Assembly: GCF_022230925.1 (NCBI RefSeq)
Contig: NZ_JAKKFH010000042.1
Coordinates: forward strand, 1 to 55,618
Direction: 5' to 3'
Length of the DNA: 55,618 nt
Source of the DNA: Micromonospora alfalfae
GTDB taxonomy: Bacteria; Actinomycetota; Actinomycetes; Mycobacteriales; Micromonosporaceae
A model generated the notes under the pieces. It did no database searches. It was not told the DNA's origin and saw only the letters and a program-made list of their open reading frames with translations. A program made the translations under genes and the position numbers. This document shows, in pieces, positions 43,629-51,568 of the stretch. Position 1 is the stretch's first letter, and every line of letters begins with the position of its first letter.

Positions 43629-44789
43629 TCAGGACTTCGGGATCTCCTGGTCCGGGACAACCTTGCCGCCGGTGACCTTGAAGGCCCACACCTTGACCTG
43701 AGCCGGGTCCAGCTCGCCGGTCTCGGTGAACTTGTAGCTCGCCGCGACACCCTCGCCGCTGTAGCCCTTCACGAACTCCAGCAGGCCCTCACGGGTGGTC
43801 TTGCCAGCCTTGATACCGGCCAGCAGGATGTTCGCCGCGTCGTAGGCGGTGTCGCTGTAGGTGCCCGGGTCGGTGCCGTTGAGCGCCTTGAACTCCTGCA
43901 CGAAGGTGCCCCGGGCCTCAGCGGCCGGCTGGCACGGGCAGGTGAGGATGGTGCCCTCGGCCGCCGCCTGACCAGCGGAGGTGATGTACGCGCCGTCGTT
44001 GACGCCGTCGCCAGCGACCAGCGGCGCGGTGACCCCGGCAGCGGTGAGCTGCTTACGGATCAGGCCAGCCTCCTGGTAGTAACCGCCGTAGAAGATCGCC
44101 TTCACGTTGGCGGCCTTGACCTTGGTGACCACGCCGGAGAACTCGGTCTGCTTGCCCTCGCCCTGGACCTTGTCCGAGCCGACAACCGCCGAGCCGAGCA
44201 GCTTCTTGACCTCGTCGGCCAGGCCGGCACCGTACGCGGACTGGTCGTCGATGACGTAGACCTTGTCGGCCTTCATCACGTTCTTCATGTAGTTGCCGGC
44301 CGCCGGGCCCTGGCTGAAGTCGTTGCCGACCGCGCGGAAGAAGGTCTTCCACTTCTGCTCGGCCAGGCTCGGCCGGGTGGCGGACGGGGTGATGGTCACC
44401 AGGCCGGCCTCGTTGAACAGCGGGCCGGCAGCCTCGGACTCACCCGAGTAGGCCGGGCCGACAACGCCAAGGATCTTGGTGTCGTCGATCGCCTTCTGTG
44501 CCAGACCAGGCGCCTGGTCCGGGCTGCCCTGCGAGTCCAGGGAGGCCAGCTCGACCTTGCAGTCGGCGTTTTCCTTGTTGTACTTGTCGACGGCGAGCTT
44601 GACACCGTTGTTCTCGTTGATGCCGAGCGCGGCCGAGCTGCCGGTCAGCGCGCCGAAGAATGCGATCTTGCTGCCGCAGGCGTCACCGCCCCCGCCTGCC
44701 GCATCGTCGCCACTGGAGCATGCGGTTCCGCCGGCGACGAGCGCCACCATGGCGACCCCACCGATAACGCGCGCGAGCTTTTGCCTCAA
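43629..44789 (-). CDS. livK: Branched-chain amino-acid-binding lipoprotein
   Basis: A 386-residue periplasmic-binding-type lipoprotein. The lipobox is GGTAC with cysteine near residue 24, followed by a Gly/Asp-rich linker. The mature part has the LivJ/LivK pattern: IAFFGALTGSSAALGINENNGVKLAVD, GVVGPAYSGESEAAGPLF, and YSDTAYDAANILLAGI. It would bind Leu, Ile or Val, or a related ligand. The start is TTG at 44789 with a strong AGGAGGG eight bases upstream. It heads the liv operon. Confidence 0.95.
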   Translation of the reverse strand: MRQKLARVIGGVAMVALVAGGTACSSGDDAAGGGGDACGSKIAFFGALTGSSAALGINENNGVKLAVDKYNKENADCKVELASLDSQGSPDQAPGLAQKAIDDTKILGVVGPAYSGESEAAGPLFNEAGLVTITPSATRPSLAEQKWKTFFRAVGNDFSQGPAAGNYMKNVMKADKVYVIDDQSAYGAGLADEVKKLLGSAVVGSDKVQGEGKQTEFSGVVTKVKAANVKAIFYGGYYQEAGLIRKQLTAAGVTAPLVAGDGVNDGAYITSAGQAAAEGTILTCPCQPAAEARGTFVQEFKALNGTDPGTYSDTAYDAANILLAGIKAGKTTREGLLEFVKGYSGEGVAASYKFTETGELDPAQVKVWAFKVTGGKVVPDQEIPKS

Positions 44790-45047
44790 GGCCCGAACCC
44801 TCCTCGTCCCATGGTCCGAACCACCCGCTGGCTATTGGCCCTTGCGGGGGGCGGACGAACCAGACCGTCGTCGCCGGTCTGGGGCCGGACGTTATCCCAC
44901 CGTGGAGCTGTGACGTAAGACCCAAGCGAGCGGGTTGACCGAACCGTTACACGCCGTGGCGGATTGGAAACGATCCCTGTAAGAACCTTCGGTCGTGAAG
45001 CTTTTTCACCTTCGTTTCTTCGGGGCCGGCGAGTGGGCCTCCGTCAG

Positions 45048-46217
45048 CTACCGATCGAGGTCTGAAACCCCCGCCCACCAGGCACGCGACGTTTTTCCAT
45101 CGTCCGCCACCAACAGCAGTCGATCTCCCGTCGAGGTCACCGCGACCGCAGTGTCTCCGCTGTCCGGTACCGGCTGCGGCATGGTCATCGCCCGCCACGA
45201 CTCGCCCGCATCGACCGAGAGCCACAGTGCGTGACGGTCCCCGTCCCTCGTCACCGCCACCAACCTCTGCCCGACGGCCACCAGCCCCGCCGCCGACGCC
45301 ACACCCGGTCCGGCCGCCCCGAACCTGCCCGCCGGCCGCCAGCCCTGCGCGGTCAGCCGCCAACTGCCGAATCCAGCCCGCACCGGCCCGACCGCCACCG
45401 ACACGTCGCCAAGCACCGCCACCCGCTGCGCCTGCCCCCGCCCGTCCACCACCGGCAGGGCGGACCGCCGCCAGCTCCGGCCGTCCGCCGAGGACCAGGC
45501 CAGCGGCACCAGCGCGGTACCCCCGGGCGGCAGCAGCGCACCCACCATCAGCCAGCCCGACGGCACGGCGACCGCGTCGTACGCCGCCGTCCGCCCCCGC
45601 TCGTCACCGGCCAGCTCTGGTGCGCCCTCCACCAGCGCGAACCCGGCCGCATCCGGGGAGATCCAGACCGCCGCACCGTCGATCCGACTACCGGCGATCA
45701 ACCAGCCCCGCGGCCCCGCCGCCAGCCCGGCCACGTTGACTGCGCGCGGCCCGGCATACCGCTCGAAGGGCGCGTCCACCTCGTGCAGCGCGCCGTCCGA
45801 CGCCTGCCTCCAGGTGCCGGTGCGGGGATTGCCGTGCACGCCCCCGCTCTTCGCCCCGACCGCCGCCAGCCGTCCCTCCCTGCAGGCCGCCGCGGAGAGC
45901 ACGTGCTGCTGCCCGTAGAACGTCACTGGCTCCGTCGGCAGCGGCACCCAGGAATTGGCGTCCGTGCTGCTCCAGGCGGCCGGGCGGGTCCCCCCGGCCG
46001 GATCGACCACGCCGCCGACCACGTACCACCGGTCGGCACAGGCGGTGGCGTCGCGCAGCACCGGTCGACCCGGCACACCCGGCGTGTCCGGCAGGACCAC
46101 CGACTGCCAGGCCGGCCGGACCGGTAGCGGCTCCGCACAGTCGGGACAGGCCGAGACCTCACAGGCGGCCACCAGCACGGCGAGAACGCCGAGCACTGCC
46201 CCCACCCGCCGCCGCAT
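45048..46217 (-). CDS. Secreted lipoprotein with beta-propeller-like repeats
   Basis: A 389-residue exported protein. The signal peptide ends LVAAC, a lipobox with Cys19. The mature part has repeated segments of the type AAWSSTDANSWVPLP, AVWISPDAAGFALVEG, LAWSSADGRSWRRSAL and ALWLSVDAGESWRAM. These are BNR/sialidase-like propeller blades, here without enzyme motifs. A wall-associated scaffold or binding role is likely; the function is unknown. The ATG lies 13 bp after the ANTAR regulator stop, so the two are probably co-transcribed. A 258-bp gap without recognised elements separates it from the liv operon. Confidence 0.85.
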   Translation of the reverse strand: MRRRVGAVLGVLAVLVAACEVSACPDCAEPLPVRPAWQSVVLPDTPGVPGRPVLRDATACADRWYVVGGVVDPAGGTRPAAWSSTDANSWVPLPTEPVTFYGQQHVLSAAACREGRLAAVGAKSGGVHGNPRTGTWRQASDGALHEVDAPFERYAGPRAVNVAGLAAGPRGWLIAGSRIDGAAVWISPDAAGFALVEGAPELAGDERGRTAAYDAVAVPSGWLMVGALLPPGGTALVPLAWSSADGRSWRRSALPVVDGRGQAQRVAVLGDVSVAVGPVRAGFGSWRLTAQGWRPAGRFGAAGPGVASAAGLVAVGQRLVAVTRDGDRHALWLSVDAGESWRAMTMPQPVPDSGDTAVAVTSTGDRLLLVADDGKTSRAWWAGVSDLDR

Positions 46218-46230
46218 GGATCGATGCCGG

Positions 46231-46869
46231 TCAGGGTGCCGGCAGGGTCACCTCGCCACCGGCGGTCTCCGCGAGGATCCGCTCGGCAACCTCTTTCATG
46301 GTCATCCGGTGGTCCATCGCCGTGCGTTGGATCCACTTGAACGCCTGCGGCTCGGTCATGCCGTACGTGGTCATCAACGCGCCCTTGGCGCGCTCCACCG
46401 ACTTACGGATCTCCAGCCGGTCGGTCAGGCTCGCGACCTCCGCCTCCAGGGCCGCGACCTCCGAGTAACGCGACAGCGCGATCTCCACCGCCGGGACCAG
46501 GTCGCTCTTCTGGAAGGGCTTCACCAGGTACGCCATCGCGCCAGCCGCCCGCGCCCGCTCCACCAGATCACGCTGGCTGAACGCGGTCAGAATGATCACC
46601 GGGGCGATCCGGGCACCGGCGATGCGCTCGGCGGCGGCCAGCCCGTCCATGATCGGCATCTTGATGTCGAGGATGACGAGGTCGGGCTTCAGCTCCTCGG
46701 CGAGGCGTACGGCTGTCTCGCCGTCACCGGCCTCCCCCACCACCTCGTAACCCTCTTCGACGAGCATCTCGGCGAGGTCCAGCCGGATCAGCGCCTCGTC
46801 CTCGGCGATCAGTACGCGCCTACGCTCGGCATCCGTCGGCGTCTCAGCCACCAGCCCTACCCCCACCAT
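46231..46869 (-). CDS. Response regulator with ANTAR RNA-binding domain (PdtaR-like)
   Basis: A 212-residue antiterminator. The receiver domain has acidic pocket Glu23-Asp24, phospho-acceptor Asp68 (LVILDIKMP), Thr95 and Lys117. The ANTAR domain (about 145-205) has SVERAKGALM and AFKWIQRTAMDHRMTMKEVAERI. The closest known relative by layout is PdtaR of Mycobacterium, which binds paired RNA hairpins when phosphorylated by PdtaS. No partner kinase is in the window. The start is ATG at 46869; alternative GTG codons follow within seven residues. Confidence 0.95.
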   Translation of the reverse strand: MVGVGLVAETPTDAERRRVLIAEDEALIRLDLAEMLVEEGYEVVGEAGDGETAVRLAEELKPDLVILDIKMPIMDGLAAAERIAGARIAPVIILTAFSQRDLVERARAAGAMAYLVKPFQKSDLVPAVEIALSRYSEVAALEAEVASLTDRLEIRKSVERAKGALMTTYGMTEPQAFKWIQRTAMDHRMTMKEVAERILAETAGGEVTLPAP

Positions 46870-46934
46870 CGATCACTGCACGGCTACCACCCATGCTCCC
46901 GCATGAGAGTAGTCGGGTACAGTAGGCGCCACCC

Positions 46935-47017
46935 GCCGGGATGGTGGAACGGCATACACGGAAGTCTCAAACACTTCTGCCCGAAAGGGCTTGCGGGTTC
47001 GAATCCCGCTCCCGGCA
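46935..47017 (+). tRNA. tRNA-Leu (CAA)
   Basis: An 83-base class II tRNA. The acceptor stem pairs GCCGGGA (46935-46941) with TCCCGGC (47010-47016), discriminator A. The anticodon stem is GAAGT/ACTTC around the loop CTCAAAC, giving anticodon CAA for UUG. A long variable arm with stem GCCC/GGGC and a T arm with GCGGG/CCCGC around TTCGAAT follow. CCA is not encoded. UUG is a rare codon in such high-GC genomes. Confidence 0.95.
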
Positions 47018-47063
47018 CTTTGTCATACACGTGTTCGACGATGTGGGCGTGCATCCACCGCAG

Positions 47064-47798
47064 ATGCGGGCACAGGCCCGCGCCCTCCGCGCTCGCGGAC
47101 ACAACATCCACGCAGTAGCGCGCACACTCTCCCTGCCGTACGCGACGGTCTGGCACTGGTGCGTCGATCGACCGGAACCGGTGAAGCGCGGCACGGAGCT
47201 TCGGTGCTTCCGGTGCCGGTCGGATGTCGAGAATCCGACCGACCCCGCTGCCTACGCCTACCTGCTTGGTCTCTACCTGGGTGACGGCCATCTGGCCATG
47301 TCACCAAAGGTCCCGGTGCTCCGAATCGCTTGCACGGCCACCTATCCGGATCTCACCGGCGCGTGCGAGGCCGCCATGCTCGCCGTGCTCGCCGCGCGTG
47401 TGCAGCGGATCCCCAAGCAGGGCTGCATCTCGGTCGAGAGCAGCGGGGCGCACTGGCCGTGCCTGTTGCCGCAGCACGGCCCAGGTAAGAAGCACGAGCG
47501 ACCGATCGTCCTGGCCGACTGGCAGCGACCGATCCTCGAACGACACCCGGGCGACTTCCTGCGTGGACTGTTCCACTCCGACGGCTGTCGGTTCGCCAAC
47601 CGGGTGACGGTGCGCGGCAAGGCTTACGTCTACCCGCGGTACATGTTCGTCAACGAGTCGGCCGACATCATGCGGCTCTGCCAGTGGAGCCTCGACCTGC
47701 TCGGCGTCACCTGGCGGATGAACCGACGCAACTCGCTGTCGGTGGCGCGACGCGACGCCGTCGCCACACTGGACCGGCACGTCGGCCCCAAGTCCTGA
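47064..47798 (+). CDS. Free-standing LAGLIDADG homing endonuclease-like protein with N-terminal HTH
   Basis: A 244-residue protein beginning about 45 bases after the tRNA-Leu gene. Residues 1-35 form a helix-turn-helix (AVARTLSLPYATVWHW). A Cys pair (CFRC, 48-51) follows. Two LAGLIDADG helices are seen, LLGLYLGDG (67-75) and FLRGLFHSDG (165-174), each with its catalytic acid. There is no intron or intein around it. A GTG at 47031 would add 11 residues and lie 14 bases from the tRNA. It could be an active or former homing endonuclease, or a regulator built on that fold. Confidence 0.8.
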   Translation: MRAQARALRARGHNIHAVARTLSLPYATVWHWCVDRPEPVKRGTELRCFRCRSDVENPTDPAAYAYLLGLYLGDGHLAMSPKVPVLRIACTATYPDLTGACEAAMLAVLAARVQRIPKQGCISVESSGAHWPCLLPQHGPGKKHERPIVLADWQRPILERHPGDFLRGLFHSDGCRFANRVTVRGKAYVYPRYMFVNESADIMRLCQWSLDLLGVTWRMNRRNSLSVARRDAVATLDRHVGPKS

Positions 47799-47889
47799 GC
47801 GGTACCGCGCGGATCACGCCGACCGTGGCAGCCTGACTGACGCGCGGCCGGATGGCCGGTGGCAGTGGCGGCGACAGGGGTGCGATCTG

Positions 47890-48540
47890 ATGCGGGTGGT
47901 TGTCTTCGGTGCGACGGGCATGGTCGGCCAGGGTGTGTTGCGCGAGTGCTTGCTCGCCGAGGATGTGCGGGAGGTGCTCACCGTCGGTCGTCGGCCGACC
48001 GGCCGGCAGGATCCGAAGCTGCGGGAGCTGACCGTCGCGGACGTGGGCGAGTTGGAAGCGGTGCGGGCCGAGTTGACCGGTGTCGACGCGTGTTTCTACT
48101 GCCTGGGGGTGTCCTCGCTGGGTCTGGACGAGGCCGCGTACACCCGGGTCAGCTACGACTACCCCCTCGCCGCGGCGCGGTTGTTCGCGCAGGTGAGCCC
48201 GCAGCTCACTTTCGTCTACGTCTCGGGTCAGGGGACCGACTCGTCGGGTCGGGGTCGGGTGATGTGGGCGCGGGTCAAGGGTCGCGCCGAGAACGCGATC
48301 ATGGATCTGCTGCCCAACGGTTACGCGGCGCGGCCGGGTTTCATCCAGCCGACGTACGGGGCGGTGTCGAAGACGCGGTGGTACCGGTTCGGCTACGCGG
48401 TCACCAGTCCGCTGTTTCCGGTGCTGCGTCGGTTGCTGCCGAATCAGGTCACCACCACCGACGGGATCGGTCGGGCCATGCTGCGGGTGGCTCGGCAGGG
48501 TTCGCCGGTGCGGGTGCTGGGCAACCGCGAGCTGCGCTGA
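47890..48540 (+). CDS. NAD(P)-binding epimerase-like protein (atypical SDR)
   Basis: A 216-residue Rossmann-fold protein. The nucleotide-binding motif GATGMVGQG is at residues 8-16, and the RRPTGRQD loop may read the phosphate of NADP. It belongs with the NmrA/HTATIP2-like atypical short-chain dehydrogenases (FVYVSGQGTDSSGRGRVMWARVKGRAE). Substrate and reaction are unknown. It converges on the PLP enzyme with only three bases between stops. Confidence 0.88.
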   Translation: MRVVVFGATGMVGQGVLRECLLAEDVREVLTVGRRPTGRQDPKLRELTVADVGELEAVRAELTGVDACFYCLGVSSLGLDEAAYTRVSYDYPLAAARLFAQVSPQLTFVYVSGQGTDSSGRGRVMWARVKGRAENAIMDLLPNGYAARPGFIQPTYGAVSKTRWYRFGYAVTSPLFPVLRRLLPNQVTTTDGIGRAMLRVARQGSPVRVLGNRELR

Positions 48541-48543
48541 GGC

Positions 48544-49704
48544 TCAGGCGATCACGTCGAGGGCGTGGGCCAGGTCGGCGCGCAGGTCTTCGGGGTCTTC
48601 GAGGCCGACCGAGAGGCGCAGCAGTGCGGCTGCGGGTTTGGCGTCGCCCTCGACCGGCCGGTGGGTGAGTGAGGCGGGGTGCTGGATGAGGGTGTCCACG
48701 CCGCCGAGGGACACCGCGTGGGTGATGAGGCGGCAGGCGCCGGCGACGGCGGCCGCGGCTGGCGCGCCGCCGCGTACCTCGAAGGCGAGCAGGCTGCCGG
48801 GTCCGGACATCTGCCGCCCGACCAGCGCCGCCGGGTCGTGCACCGAGGGGTGGTGCACCCGCTGTACGGCGGGGTGGTCGGCGAGCCAACCGGCGAGTTT
48901 CTCGGCGCTGGCCTGTTGGGCGCGGACCCGCAGCGGCAGGGTTTGCAGGCCGCGGTGCAGCAGGTAGCCGCCGAGGGGGTGCAGGATCGCGCCGGTGACC
49001 GCGCGGACCTGGCGTAGGCGTACGGCCCAGGTGTCGTCGCAGGCGACGACACCGGCGAGGACGTCGCCGTGACCGCCGATGCTCTTGGTGGCGCTGTGCA
49101 GGACGAGGGTGGCGCCGTGCCGGGCGGGTTGTTGCAGTACGGGGGTGGCGACGGTGTTGTCGACAAGCAGTGGGATGTCGCCGGCAGCGGCGGCGAGGGC
49201 GGCGATGTCGACCAGGTCGACTGTGGGGTTGGCGGGTGTCTCGACGATGACCAGGGCGGTGTCGGGGCGGATGGCGGCGGCGACCTCGTCGGGGCGCGTC
49301 CAGGTGACTGTGGTGCCGAGCAGGCCGGTGGCGAGGACGTGGTCGGTGCCGCCGTAGAGGGGTCGGACAGCGACGACGTGTCTGCGGTCGGCGCGGGCGG
49401 CGGCGAGCAGGGTGGCGGTGAGGGCGGCCATTCCGCTGGCGAAGGCGACGGCCTGGGCGGTGCCTTCCAACTCGGCGAGGGCGGTTTCGAAGCGGGCGAC
49501 GGTGGGGTTCCAGAGCCGTTGGTAGACGGCGCTGCCGTCGGCGGGCAGGGTTCCGCCGGTGGCGAGTTGCTCGTACGCGGCACCGCCGTCGTCGACTGAG
49601 GGCAGCGGGTTGGTGGTCGACAGGTCGATGGGTGGTACGTGCACGCCGAGGGTGCGGAGGTCGTCGCGACCGGCGTGTACGGCCCGGGTGTCCATCGTTG
49701 TCAT
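48544..49704 (-). CDS. Trans-sulfuration PLP enzyme (methionine gamma-lyase/cystathionine lyase-like)
   Basis: A 386-residue PLP enzyme of the Cys/Met metabolism family. Seen are YQRLWNPT (61-68), the cofactor phosphate loop SGMAA (90-94), Asp182 (LLVDNT), and the Schiff-base Lys207 in HSATKSIGGHGD. The family includes cystathionine gamma-lyase, gamma-synthase and methionine gamma-lyase. Sequence alone does not separate them, though the divergent Lrp regulator favours a catabolic lyase. Starts at 49722, 49704 and 49695 are possible and none has a good ribosome binding site. The 49704 ATG is given. Confidence 0.88.
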   Translation of the reverse strand: MTTMDTRAVHAGRDDLRTLGVHVPPIDLSTTNPLPSVDDGGAAYEQLATGGTLPADGSAVYQRLWNPTVARFETALAELEGTAQAVAFASGMAALTATLLAAARADRRHVVAVRPLYGGTDHVLATGLLGTTVTWTRPDEVAAAIRPDTALVIVETPANPTVDLVDIAALAAAAGDIPLLVDNTVATPVLQQPARHGATLVLHSATKSIGGHGDVLAGVVACDDTWAVRLRQVRAVTGAILHPLGGYLLHRGLQTLPLRVRAQQASAEKLAGWLADHPAVQRVHHPSVHDPAALVGRQMSGPGSLLAFEVRGGAPAAAAVAGACRLITHAVSLGGVDTLIQHPASLTHRPVEGDAKPAAALLRLSVGLEDPEDLRADLAHALDVIA

Positions 49705-49748
49705 GGCGGTAGGGTCGAACATCTGGCGGCTGTCGGGCAACGGTTCGG

Positions 49749-49760
49749 CAGATGATTCTG
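49749..49760. promoter_or_regulatory. Candidate Lrp operator between PLP enzyme and Lrp gene
   Basis: CAGATGATTCTG is an imperfect palindrome (CAGA..TCTG) in an AT-richer patch between the divergent genes. It resembles the enteric Lrp consensus YAGHAWATTWTDCTR. It overlaps an upstream ATG that was rejected as the Lrp start. Confidence 0.45.
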
Positions 49761-49805
49761 CAAAATGAGTTGGTTTCCGTGTTGCGTTCGGGCGAGGATG
49801 GCGCA

Positions 49806-50285
49806 ATGCCCCCTGAGCCGAATGATCTGCGGCCGTACCAGGCCCTGGATGAGGTGGACCGCGCGATCCTGACCGAGCTGGCGGCGGACGGCCGGTTGCC
49901 CAACAATGCGCTCGCCGAGCGGGTGGGTGTGGCGCCGTCGACGTGTCTGACGCGTACCCGGGCGCTGCGCGAGCGCGGCGCGATCCGTGGTTTTCACGCT
50001 GAGGTGGATCCGGCGGCGCTAGGCCTGCCGTTGCAGGCGTTGGTGTCGGTGCGGTTGACAGCGCACGAGCGGGCGGCGGTGGACGCGTTCCGGGCCCGGT
50101 CGGTGCGGCTGCCGGGGGTGGTGTCGGTGTTCCACGTGGCCGGCGCCGAGGACTACGTGCTGCATGTGCGGGCGGCGTCCGGCGACTCGTTGCGGGACTT
50201 CGTGCTGGACCACCTGGCGGTGGACCCGGTCGTGCAGCACACGCAGACCAGTCTGATCTTCGAACAGGCGCGTGGGATGGGCTGA
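49806..50285 (+). CDS. Lrp/AsnC family transcriptional regulator
   Basis: A 159-residue regulator. Residues about 12-60 are the winged helix (LDEVDRAILTELAADGRLPNNALAERVGVAPSTCLTR-like). The RAM ligand-binding domain follows, ending QTSLIFEQARG. The ATG at 49806 has GAGG eight bases upstream. An ATG at 49752 lacks a site and overlaps the candidate operator. Lrp proteins bind amino acids, and the divergent PLP enzyme is its likely target. Confidence 0.93.
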   Translation: MPPEPNDLRPYQALDEVDRAILTELAADGRLPNNALAERVGVAPSTCLTRTRALRERGAIRGFHAEVDPAALGLPLQALVSVRLTAHERAAVDAFRARSVRLPGVVSVFHVAGAEDYVLHVRAASGDSLRDFVLDHLAVDPVVQHTQTSLIFEQARGMG

Positions 50286-50297
50286 GCGCCGGGTGAG

Positions 50298-51368
50298 GTG
50301 GCCGACGAAAACCCGCATGCTGGAACAAAGCCGGTCGGTGACGGGTTGGCTGACCGTGTGATCACCGTACCGTTGTCTGTTCTTGATCTTGCCCCGGTCG
50401 CCAAGGGCACCACCGCTGGCGCGGCGTTGCAGGCCACCACCGAGTTGGCACGCCGCACCGAGGAGTTGGGCTACCACCGGTTCTGGGTGGCCGAGCACCA
50501 CAACATGCCAGCGATCGCCAGCTCCGCCCCCGCGGTGCTGCTGGCGCACCTGGCGGCGAACACCTCGACGATCCGGCTGGGGTCGGGCGGGGTGATGCTG
50601 CCCAACCACGCGCCGCTGGTGGTGGCCGAGCAGTTCGGCACCCTGGAGGCGCTGCACCCCGGTCGGATCGACCTGGGCATCGGGCGGGCGCCGGGCACCG
50701 ACCAGGTGACCGCGCTGGCGTTGCGGCGCACAATGGAGGGCCTGTCGGCGGAGGGTTTCCCGCGCGAGCTGACGGACCTGATGAACTACTTCAGCGGGGA
50801 GAAGCCGGGGCAGATCATCGCCACGCCGGGCCGCGGTGAGCAGCCGGCCGTGTGGCTGTTGGGCTCCAGCGGTTTCAGCGCCCAGCTCGCCGGCCTGCTC
50901 GGTCTGCCGTTCTCCTTCGCGCACCACTTCAGCTCGCAGAACACCCTGCCGGCGTTGGCCCTGTACCGGCAGAACTTCCGCCCGTCGCAGTGGCTGGACA
51001 AGCCGTACGCGATGGTGGCGGTCAACGCGGTGTGCGCGGAGACCGACGAGCGGGCCGAGTGGCTGGCCGGGCCGAGCGCGCTGTCGTTCCTGAAGTTGCG
51101 TTCCGGGCGGCCGGAGCCGCTGTCCACGCCCGACGAGGCGGCGGCCTACCCGTACTCGGAGATCGAGCGGGAGTTCGTCGTGGCGCGCCGCGACGGTCAG
51201 GCGATGGGCTCGCCGGAGACGGTGCGTCGGCAGCTGACCGAGCTGGTGGAGCGCACCGGCGCGGACGAGCTGATGCTGACCACGCTGGTGTACGACGTGC
51301 AGGACCGGGTGCGGTCGTACGAATTGATCGCCGAGCAGGTGGCGGGCGGTCTGCGCCGGAGCGCGTGA
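50298..51368 (+). CDS. LLM class flavin-dependent oxidoreductase (luciferase family)
   Basis: A 356-residue bacterial luciferase-like protein of the MsnO8/group 1 type. Motifs are PLSVLDLAPV, RTEELGYHRFWVAEHHNMP, GSGGVMLPNHAPLVVAEQFGTLEALHPGRIDLGIGRAPGTD in shorter pieces, and AHHFSSQN. It would use reduced FMN or F420; the substrate is unknown. A GTG at 50298 is given, 12 bp after the Lrp stop, suggesting an operon. A later GTG (about 50359) nearer the conserved region is also possible. Confidence 0.9.
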   Translation: MADENPHAGTKPVGDGLADRVITVPLSVLDLAPVAKGTTAGAALQATTELARRTEELGYHRFWVAEHHNMPAIASSAPAVLLAHLAANTSTIRLGSGGVMLPNHAPLVVAEQFGTLEALHPGRIDLGIGRAPGTDQVTALALRRTMEGLSAEGFPRELTDLMNYFSGEKPGQIIATPGRGEQPAVWLLGSSGFSAQLAGLLGLPFSFAHHFSSQNTLPALALYRQNFRPSQWLDKPYAMVAVNAVCAETDERAEWLAGPSALSFLKLRSGRPEPLSTPDEAAAYPYSEIEREFVVARRDGQAMGSPETVRRQLTELVERTGADELMLTTLVYDVQDRVRSYELIAEQVAGGLRRSA

Positions 51369-51438
51369 AACACGATCTTCACGTCAGCGTCACCCCGCCG
51401 ACCCGGACGGTGCCTAATGTTGGTTCCGGTGGTGGTAC

Positions 51439-51470
51439 GGCATTCCCGGTCGGGACGGGTTGGGAATGCC
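51439..51470. terminator. Hairpin between oxidoreductase and rhamnogalacturonan lyase genes
   Basis: A 9-bp inverted repeat, GGCATTCCC/GGGAATGCC, with a 14-base loop lies in the 200-bp gap between converging genes. Nothing else was seen in that gap. Confidence 0.5.
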
Positions 51471-51568
51471 GCGGTGTGGCGCACCGGGCCGGAGCTGAGC
51501 GGATTCCGCGGCTGCGGCCCGGTGCCTGCCACCCTAGGCGACCCCGCTCGGGACCGCCAGGGGTTGCA

